The position numbers and the translations under genes are program-made. The notes under the pieces are model-generated. The model saw only the letters and a program-made list of their open reading frames with translations, ran no database searches and had not been told where the DNA came from. Positions 57,890-64,000 of a stretch of DNA of 64,000 nt are shown here, in pieces. The DNA lies in NCBI RefSeq assembly GCF_004357765.1, contig NZ_SMTE01000005.1, positions 62,001 to 126,000 of the forward strand, written 5' to 3'. The stretch is from Pseudomonas putida. Its GTDB lineage: Bacteria > Pseudomonadota > Gammaproteobacteria > Pseudomonadales > Pseudomonadaceae. How positions within the stretch are numbered: the first letter of the stretch is position 1; each line of letters starts with the position of its first letter.

Positions 57890-59112
57890 AATACGGCCTG
57901 AGCGCCGACTACCCGGTGGAGGTCGACCTGCCGCCACCGAGCGAACTCAAGCCACGCTATGACGTGGTGATCATCGGCGGTGGCGGCCATGGCCTGGCCA
58001 CGGCCTACTACCTGGCCAAGTACCACGGCGTGAGCAACATCGCCGTGCTGGAAAAATCCTACCTGGGCGGCGGTAACACCGCACGCAACACGGCGGTGAT
58101 CCGCTCCAACTACCTCACCAGCGAGGGTGTGCGTTTCTATGCCGAATCGGTGCGGATGTTCCAGAACCTGTCCAACGAATTCGACTTCAACATCATGTAT
58201 TCAGAGCGCGGCCAACTGACACTGGCGCACACCGATGCCACCGTGCGCGCCTTCCGCCAGCGCGCCGAGGTGAACAAGCACTTTGGCGGACGCACCGAGA
58301 TGATCGATCGCCAGCAGATCCGCGAACTGGTACCCAGCCTGAACCTGGACCCCGGCCACCTGCCGGTGTTGGCCGGGCTCTGGCACATCGACGGCGCCAC
58401 CGCCCGCCACGACGCCGTCGCCTGGGGTTACGCCAAGCAGGCAGCCAAGCGCGGCGTGGAAGTCCATCAACTCACCGAAGTGCAGGACCTGGTCATACGC
58501 CGAGGCCGTATCGAAGCGGTCAAGACCAACCGTGGCACCGTGCAATGCGGCTGCGTGGTGCAGGCAGTGGCCGGCGCCAGTTCACTGTTGATGGCCAAGG
58601 CCGGCATCCGCGCGCCGATCCACACCTACCCCCTGCAGGCGATGGTCACCCAGCCATTCAAGCCGTTTCTCGATCCATTGGTCAGTTCCTCGGCGCTGCA
58701 CTGCTATGTGCAGCAGACCAGCCGCGGCGAGATCGTCTTCGGTGGCGGTTCCGACCCCTACCCGCTGTACAACACCCGCTCGACCCTGGACCTCAAGGAA
58801 AGTCTGTTGGCCCACGCCATCGAAATGTTCCCGTTCATGGCCAACGCCAAGCTGATGCGCCAGTGGGCAGGCATTACCGACATGACCCCGGACTACAGCC
58901 CGATCATGGGCCTGTCCCCGGTGGACAATTACTACCTCGACGCCGGCTGGGGCACCTGGGGCTTCAAGGCCACGCCCATCTGCGGCAAGACCATGGCCGA
59001 ACTGGTGGCCAGCGGCGGCAAGGTGCCGGACATGATCGCGCCCTTTGCCCTGGAGCGCTTCAGCCGCTTCCAGCAAGTCAACGAAATGGGCGCCACCGCG
59101 GCCAGCCACTAG
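57871..59112 (+). CDS. soxB: Sarcosine oxidase beta subunit (SoxB-like)
   Basis: A 413-residue flavoprotein with the FAD motif [12 protein letters not shown] (36-47) and [14 protein letters not shown]. The [13 protein letters not shown] segment (about 174-186) corresponds to the region with the covalent FMN histidine. The end has [19 protein letters not shown]. It oxidises the N-methyl amine. The gene overlaps folD and is followed by soxD after 11 bases. The exact substrate is uncertain, see the delta subunit. Confidence 0.93.
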   Translation: MPFALLKYGLSADYPVEVDLPPPSELKPRYDVVIIGGGGHGLATAYYLAKYHGVSNIAVLEKSYLGGGNTARNTAVIRSNYLTSEGVRFYAESVRMFQNLSNEFDFNIMYSERGQLTLAHTDATVRAFRQRAEVNKHFGGRTEMIDRQQIRELVPSLNLDPGHLPVLAGLWHIDGATARHDAVAWGYAKQAAKRGVEVHQLTEVQDLVIRRGRIEAVKTNRGTVQCGCVVQAVAGASSLLMAKAGIRAPIHTYPLQAMVTQPFKPFLDPLVSSSALHCYVQQTSRGEIVFGGGSDPYPLYNTRSTLDLKESLLAHAIEMFPFMANAKLMRQWAGITDMTPDYSPIMGLSPVDNYYLDAGWGTWGFKATPICGKTMAELVASGGKVPDMIAPFALERFSRFQQVNEMGATAASH

Positions 59113-59123
59113 AGGACTGCACG

Positions 59124-59429
59124 ATGAAGATCCTGACCTGCCCCTTGAACGGCCCGCGCAACATCAGCGAGTTCACCTATGGCGGCGAGCTCAAGCGCAT
59201 GCCCGACCCAGCCACCTGCAGCGATGCCGAGTGGGCCGATTATGTGTTCAACAGCGAAAACCTGGCCGGCACCGTCATCGAGTGGTGGCTGCACAACGCC
59301 TCCAGCTACTGGTTTCTGGCCGAGCGCCACACCGTTAGCGACCAGGTGCTGCGAACCTTCGACCCCAAGGAAATGTTCGACCAGCGCGTCGACTTCGCCC
59401 CTGCCGTCACACCGGAGATCGCTGGATGA
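59124..59429 (+). CDS. soxD: Sarcosine oxidase delta subunit, zinc site lost
   Basis: A 101-residue subunit. The normal start CPxCG is here CPLNG: Cys6 is kept but the second Cys is Asn9. The later H-x(3)-C pattern is HNASS, with His57 kept and Cys replaced by Ser61. The delta zinc site therefore looks broken. The rest (CSDAEWADYVFNSENL, then EWWLH) fits the family. It is coupled to soxA (ATGA). Confidence 0.88.
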   Translation: MKILTCPLNGPRNISEFTYGGELKRMPDPATCSDAEWADYVFNSENLAGTVIEWWLHNASSYWFLAERHTVSDQVLRTFDPKEMFDQRVDFAPAVTPEIAG

Positions 59430-62335
59430 ACCACATTAACCGCCTTCCCGCGCCCATGGGCCTGCTGATCGACCGCCAGCGGCCCTTGCAGTTTTCCTTC
59501 GACGGCCAGCCTTGCCAGGGCTTCGTCGGCGACAGCATCGCCAGCGCCCTGCTCGGCAATGGCCGCTGGCTGCTGTCTCGCTCGTTCAAATACCATCGTC
59601 CGCGCGGCCCGTTGAGCATGGCCGGGCAAGACGCCAACACCCTGGTGCAATTGCCCGACGAAGCCAACGTGCTGGCCGACATGCAGGCCGCCGATGATGG
59701 ACTTGTGGTCGAGGGACAAAACTTCAACGGCAGCCTCCAGCACGACCGCGATGCGTACCTGGGCAAGTTCTCACGCTTCATGCCGGTTGGCTTCTATTAC
59801 CGCGCCTTCTACAAGCCCAAGGGCATGTGGAAGATCTGGGAGCCGCTGATACGCAAGAAAGCCGGTCTTGGCGTGCTGGACCTCGGCTTCCGGCCGCAGT
59901 ACTACGACAAGGCCTATCTGTTCGTGGATGTGGCGGTGATCGGTGCGGGCCCGGCTGGCCTGCGCGCTGCGCTGGATGCGGCCAAAGCGGGGGCCAAGGT
60001 GCTGCTGATCGAACAGCAGCCGGTACTCGGCGGCTCGCTCACCTACGCTCGCTTCGACATCGCCGGCACCCGCGCCGGACAGTTGCGCGAGCGACTGCTG
60101 GCAGAGGTCGAGGACCACCCGAATATCCAGGTCTTGCTGGAAGCCACCTGCAATGGATGGTTCACCGACAACTACCTGCCAGTGATCCAACACCAACGCA
60201 TGTACAAGGTACGCGCCACACGCTGCGTAGTAGCTTCTGGCTCGTTCGACCAGCCGGTGGTGTTCCGCAACAACGACCTGCCTGGGGTAATGCTGATCAG
60301 CGCCGCCCAACGTTTGATGAAGCTGTACGCGGTCAAACCGGGCCAGCGTGCGGTGGTCCTCACGGGTCACGATGATGGCTACCTGGCCGCCCTCGACCTG
60401 CAGGAGCAGGGCGTGGCGGTCGCCGCCCTGGTGGACATGCGCGCCGCCCCCGCAGACAGCGCACTGACCAGCGAGCTCAAGCGCCGCGGCATACCTGTGC
60501 ACCTGGGCAGCACGGTGTACGAAGCCCTGCCTGAAGCCGGCACGGGCCATGTCACCGGCGTCGACCTCCGCACTATCACTGGCCAAGGCAAGGTTGCCGA
60601 ACACGGCCTGCGCTTGGCGTGTGACCTGTTATGCATGTCGGCTGGCTACATGCCGGTGTACCAGCTGCCATGCCAGGCCGGCGGCAAGCTCGCCTATGAC
60701 GTCAACCGCGACGAATTCACTCTCGCCGGTCTGCCCGCCGGGCTGGATATCGCAGGCTCCGTGAACGGCCACCACCAGCTCGACAACGTCCTCGCCGATG
60801 CCGCCCGCGGGGCAGCGCAAGCAGTGACCGCCCTGGGCCTGCAAGCCGCCGAAGTGCCGGCGCTTGGCGCACAAGCCAGAGTCAACTTCCCCTGGCCGAT
60901 CTTTCCTCACCCCAAGGGCAAGGACTTCGTCGACTTCGACGAGGACTTGCAGGTTCGCGATATCGTCAATGCCACCCGCAGTGGCTACCGCGACGTGCAA
61001 CTGGTCAAGCGCTTCTCCACGGTCGGCATGGGTCCGTCCCAGGGGCGCCACTCAGCCCTGCCGACCGCGCGACTGGTGGCCCAGGCTACCGGCCGCAGCA
61101 TCGGCGAAACCGGCGTGACCACGGCCCGCCCGCCATTCCAGGCGGAAAAGCTCGCGCATGTCGCCGGACGGGCCTTCGACCCGTACCGGCAGACGCCGAT
61201 GCACCAGCGCCATGTGCAGGCCGGGGCGAAGATGATGCCCGCCGGTAGCTGGCAGCGCCCGGCCTACTATGGCGCTGCCGACGAACGCGAGCGCTGCATG
61301 CAGGAAGAGGCCCGCCATGTGCGGGAAAAAGTCGGCCTGATCGATGTGTCCACCCTGGGTGGCCTTGACGTACGTGGCCCCGATGCCGCCGAGCTGCTCG
61401 AGCGCCTGTACACCTTCGGCTTCGCCAAACTGGCTATCGGTCGCACCCGTTACGCGCTGATGACCAACGAGCACGGGGTGGTGATCGACGACGGCGTCTG
61501 CGCACGCCTGGCGGAGCAGCACTTCTACGTCACCGCCACTACAAGTGGCGTCGATCGTCTCTACCAGCAGATGCTCAAGTGGAATGCCCAGTGGCGCCTG
61601 GACGTCGACATCACCAACGTCACCGCCGCCCTGGCTGCCGTTAACCTCGCCGGACCGTTGTCGCGGCGCGTGTTGGCCAAGGTGTGCGAAGACGTCGACC
61701 TGTCAGCCGAAGCCTTCCCCTACCTGGGCGTGCGCCTGGGCACTGTGGCAGGTATTACGGCGCGGATCCTGCGGGTTGGCTTCGTCGGTGAACTGGGCTA
61801 TGAGGTGCACGTGCCGGCACGCCATGCCGAGCGCCTGTGGGATGCGCTGATGCAAGCGGGCGCCGAGCTGGGCATCCGCCCGTTCGGGGTCGAGACCCAA
61901 CGCCTGCTGCGCCTGGAAAAGGGCCACGTGATCATCGGCCAGGACACCGACGGCATGACCCACCCGGCGGAAATCGACATGCAGTGGGCCATCGGTCGCA
62001 AGAAGCCGTTCTTCGTCGGCAAGCGCTCCATCGAGATCCTCGAAGCGCAACCCCTCAAGCGCAAGCTGGTCGGCTTCACCTTGCCCAAAGGCAGCGCGCA
62101 GCCCCTGGAAGGCCATCTGGTCCTGGACGGTGCGGATATCTCCGGCAACGTCACCTCCTGCGAATACTCGCAGACCCTGGGGCAGATCATCGGTCTGGCC
62201 TATGCCGGCGCCCACCAGGCGACCCCCGGCATGCACATCCCGATCCGCGTGGAAGGCGGCGCGATGGTCAGCGCCAAAGTGGTGCAACTGCCGTTCTTCG
62301 ACCCCGACAACTCACGCCAGGAGCGCATAGCATGA
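59426..62335 (+). CDS. soxA: Sarcosine oxidase alpha subunit (SoxA-like)
   Basis: A 969-residue subunit. The N-terminal part (SFKYHRPRGPLSMAGQDAN) is a ferredoxin-like domain, the middle is an NAD-binding disulphide reductase-like unit (VAVIGAGPAGLRAALDAAKA at about 172-191), and the C-terminal 360 residues form a GcvT-type aminomethyltransferase (about 610-965) that passes the methylene group to tetrahydrofolate. Length is normal. Overlaps soxD and soxG by four bases. Confidence 0.95.
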   Translation: MNHINRLPAPMGLLIDRQRPLQFSFDGQPCQGFVGDSIASALLGNGRWLLSRSFKYHRPRGPLSMAGQDANTLVQLPDEANVLADMQAADDGLVVEGQNFNGSLQHDRDAYLGKFSRFMPVGFYYRAFYKPKGMWKIWEPLIRKKAGLGVLDLGFRPQYYDKAYLFVDVAVIGAGPAGLRAALDAAKAGAKVLLIEQQPVLGGSLTYARFDIAGTRAGQLRERLLAEVEDHPNIQVLLEATCNGWFTDNYLPVIQHQRMYKVRATRCVVASGSFDQPVVFRNNDLPGVMLISAAQRLMKLYAVKPGQRAVVLTGHDDGYLAALDLQEQGVAVAALVDMRAAPADSALTSELKRRGIPVHLGSTVYEALPEAGTGHVTGVDLRTITGQGKVAEHGLRLACDLLCMSAGYMPVYQLPCQAGGKLAYDVNRDEFTLAGLPAGLDIAGSVNGHHQLDNVLADAARGAAQAVTALGLQAAEVPALGAQARVNFPWPIFPHPKGKDFVDFDEDLQVRDIVNATRSGYRDVQLVKRFSTVGMGPSQGRHSALPTARLVAQATGRSIGETGVTTARPPFQAEKLAHVAGRAFDPYRQTPMHQRHVQAGAKMMPAGSWQRPAYYGAADERERCMQEEARHVREKVGLIDVSTLGGLDVRGPDAAELLERLYTFGFAKLAIGRTRYALMTNEHGVVIDDGVCARLAEQHFYVTATTSGVDRLYQQMLKWNAQWRLDVDITNVTAALAAVNLAGPLSRRVLAKVCEDVDLSAEAFPYLGVRLGTVAGITARILRVGFVGELGYEVHVPARHAERLWDALMQAGAELGIRPFGVETQRLLRLEKGHVIIGQDTDGMTHPAEIDMQWAIGRKKPFFVGKRSIEILEAQPLKRKLVGFTLPKGSAQPLEGHLVLDGADISGNVTSCEYSQTLGQIIGLAYAGAHQATPGMHIPIRVEGGAMVSAKVVQLPFFDPDNSRQERIA

Positions 62336-62937
62336 ACCGCCTGAAAGCCGAGGCCTTACCCACCCGCAGCCCGTGTACAGAGCGGCTGCAGAGCTGCGCG
62401 CTGAGCGACCTGAGCGAGCTGGCGCGGGTCGGTTTTCGCGGAGGCGACAGTGCCGCCTACCTGCAACAGCGGGGTTACCGCCTGCCTGCGCAGCCGAACC
62501 AGGCCTTGCGCCAGGACGACGGTGCCTGGGTGGCGCGCCTGTCAGCCAACGAGTACCTGCTGCTCGGCAGTCTGGCCGACCTGGGCGCAGCGATAGCCGC
62601 CGAGGAGGCGCAGTGGGTGCAGGATGCCTCGCGCAACTACCTGCTGCCACGTCAGGACAGCCATGCCTGGCTGCAGTTGTCCGGGCAGCAGTGCAGTGCG
62701 GTGATGGCCAAGTTATGCGGTGTCGACCTCCGCGCTCAAGCCTTCCCTGTGGGGGCCGTGGCGCAGACGTCGGCGGCGCGGATCAACGTGATCGTGGTGA
62801 ATGTCGGGAGCGAGGCGTGGCCTGCGTTGTACCTGCTGTTCGACCGCGCTTCGCTGGCGTACTTCCGTGATGCGATGCTCGATGCGATGGAGGAGTTCGA
62901 GGGGGGATGGGTGGGGGTCGATGAATTGACCTGTTGA
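62332..62937 (+). CDS. soxG: Sarcosine oxidase gamma subunit (SoxG-like)
   Basis: A 201-residue subunit starting at 62332, overlapping the soxA stop. It has the gamma pattern: LSDLSELARVGFRGGDSAAY, LSANEYLLLG and NYLLPRQDSHAWLQLSG. It is the last gene of the operon and is followed by a hairpin. In this family it joins the large subunits. Confidence 0.9.
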   Translation: MNRLKAEALPTRSPCTERLQSCALSDLSELARVGFRGGDSAAYLQQRGYRLPAQPNQALRQDDGAWVARLSANEYLLLGSLADLGAAIAAEEAQWVQDASRNYLLPRQDSHAWLQLSGQQCSAVMAKLCGVDLRAQAFPVGAVAQTSAARINVIVVNVGSEAWPALYLLFDRASLAYFRDAMLDAMEEFEGGWVGVDELTC

Positions 62938-62948
62938 TCTGTACTGGC

Positions 62949-62989
62949 CTCTTCGCGGCGGTTCGGCGCCCCGACAAGCCCGCGAAGAG
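62949..62989. terminator. REP-like hairpin between convergent soxG and lysR
   Basis: CTCTTCGCGG (62949-62958) and its complement CCGCGAAGAG (62980-62989) form a ten-base stem. GGCCTCTTCGCGG is the core of the repeated extragenic palindrome of P. putida, here with a changed centre. It likely ends transcription from both sides and points to the P. putida group. Confidence 0.7.
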
Positions 62990-63005
62990 ACCCTAGATCA
63001 CATCA

Positions 63006-63890
63006 TCAAAGTTGGGCCAAGCGCTCACGCAAGAATTCGACGAACCCCTGCACCGGCCGCGCCACCTGCCGATGCTGCGGATAAACCGCCGACAACTGCA
63101 GCGCCGCGGGAGCCCACTCCGCCAGCACCGGGACCAGCCGCCCCTCCGCCAACGCCTTGCCGACGATGAATGTCGGCAGGTAGGTCACCCCCATCCCGGC
63201 AACCGCCGCGTCCCGTAGCATCTCGCCGTTGTTCGCGCGCATGCGCCCGGTGACCTGAATCGACTGAACCTTGCCACCCTGCCTGAACTGCCACTGCACC
63301 TGCCGTGAATGCCCATAAGGCAGGCAATCGTGCTCGGTCAGCTGCTCGGGGCAGCTCGGCACACCCCGCGCTTCGAGATACCCAGGGCTTGCGCAATACA
63401 CCCGCTCGACATTGGCGATGCGCCGGGCGATCAGGCTGGAGTCCTCCAGCGCGCCAATACGCAGCGCCAGGTCATAGCCCTCGCCGATCAGGTCCACGGC
63501 ACGATCGCTGAGGTCCACCTCCACATCCACCTGCGGGTGCAGCCGCAGGAACTCGGTCAGCAGGCAGCTCAGGTGCGCCATGGCGAACGACAGCGGCGCG
63601 CTCAGCCGCAGGGTGCCACGCAAAGCCTGGGTCTGGCCGCTGATATCGTGCTCGACCTGTTGCACCTCACCCAGAAGACGCAACGCCGACTGGTAATAGT
63701 GCTGGCCCAGCGGCGTGGCATCCAGACGCCGGGTGGAGCGGTTGAGCAGACGCACGCCAAGGCGCTCCTCGAGTTGCATCAGGCGCCGGCTGACGGATTG
63801 CTTGGACATGCCGAGGCGGTCGGCGGCAGAAGTGAAGCTGCCGGCTTCCATGACCTGGGCGAAAATGCGCATGTCTTCGTAGGGGTTCAT
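63006..63890 (-). CDS. LysR-type regulator (CrgA-like)
   Basis: A 294-residue regulator starting at 63890. The helix-turn-helix (EAGSFTSAADRLGMSKQSVSR) is at about 15-36, followed by the linker helix and the substrate domain (LRLSAPLSFAMAHLS at about 95). It is convergent with the sox operon and so may or may not control it. A GTG 12 bases upstream is possible but has no better ribosome site. Confidence 0.88.
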   Translation of the reverse strand: MNPYEDMRIFAQVMEAGSFTSAADRLGMSKQSVSRRLMQLEERLGVRLLNRSTRRLDATPLGQHYYQSALRLLGEVQQVEHDISGQTQALRGTLRLSAPLSFAMAHLSCLLTEFLRLHPQVDVEVDLSDRAVDLIGEGYDLALRIGALEDSSLIARRIANVERVYCASPGYLEARGVPSCPEQLTEHDCLPYGHSRQVQWQFRQGGKVQSIQVTGRMRANNGEMLRDAAVAGMGVTYLPTFIVGKALAEGRLVPVLAEWAPAALQLSAVYPQHRQVARPVQGFVEFLRERLAQL

Positions 63891-64000
63891 TGTCTCGCTC
63901 ACAGTGACAGTTAAACGCTTTATAACGGCTTTTTCCCGTCAATGCATCTCCCTAATCTACGCACAGGTCGCAGCGATGGCCCCAAGGCCAGGCAAGACGC
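63891..64000. other. Intergenic region at the right window edge
   Basis: The last 110 bases hold the divergent promoter side of the lysR gene. A TTTATAACGG stretch and an ATG near 63976 could begin a divergent gene, but only a few codons are visible and nothing can be assigned. Confidence 0.4.

Noticed and set aside
1-64000. CRISPR array
   Set aside because: No set of regularly spaced direct repeats was found. The only dispersed repeats are the four palindromes, which lie kilobases apart.

Overview
The window is high-GC Pseudomonas DNA, most likely from the P. putida group. The evidence is a pyoverdine gene (pvdA) with a PvdS-type promoter, a nearby pyoverdine-type thioesterase, a REP-like hairpin between convergent genes, and phage genes of the kind found in Pseudomonas lambdoid prophages. 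About the first 50 kb is one lambda-like (siphovirus) prophage whose left end lies outside the window. The last 14 kb is host chromosome.

Prophage, left to right. (1) 1-23 kb, minus strand, late structural genes: an HNH endonuclease cut by the window edge, tail-fibre genes, a lambda-order tail module (J, I, K, L, M, tape measure, G/GT, V, U, Z-like), connector proteins, capsid, scaffold, minor head protein, portal, terminase. A small lipoprotein and a divergent small gene interrupt the tail operon. The G/GT pair has a textbook -1 slippery heptamer. (2) 23-27 kb, minus: small genes, a holin, two small acidic proteins and a secreted PagL-like lipid A deacylase. No endolysin is visible. (3) 27-33 kb, minus, early right operon: a gene in the Q position, rusA, a DUF1364 gene, ninB, P-like and O-like replication genes, antirepressor, cro. 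(4) 33-36.5 kb, immunity: three operators with pR, an S24-type repressor, an OLD-family ATPase/nuclease in the place lambda uses for rex, a convergent small acidic gene, then a second operator cluster and a nut-like boxA/hairpin. (5) 36.5-50 kb, plus, early left-type operon: many short coupled genes, a Sak4-like ATPase with a DUF669 protein, an ExoX-like exonuclease, an AP2/HNH-type protein, a PAPS-reductase-like enzyme, a solitary DNA methylase, excisionase and integrase. Several minus-strand single genes interrupt this operon, and a two-gene convergent cassette occurs twice.

Four copies of one 36-37 bp hyphenated palindrome, all with the same polarity, are spread over the prophage and I saw none in the flanking chromosome. 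Together with the OLD-type gene in the rex position, this is the least explained structure in the window.

Chromosome: the integrase is followed at once by pbpG (D,D-endopeptidase), so the prophage junction lies in the upstream region of pbpG. Then come a FlxA-like coiled-coil gene, pvdA, a DUF1615 lipoprotein, a truncated isochorismatase-type remnant, a PvdG-like thioesterase with its own probable PvdS box, and a hypothetical gene. The last block is a tightly coupled purU-folD-soxBDAG operon, which would demethylate an N-methyl amine, capture the carbon on tetrahydrofolate and release formate. It is followed by a convergent LysR gene. The delta subunit in this operon lacks the usual zinc cysteines, which suggests a divergent paralogue rather than the standard sarcosine oxidase.
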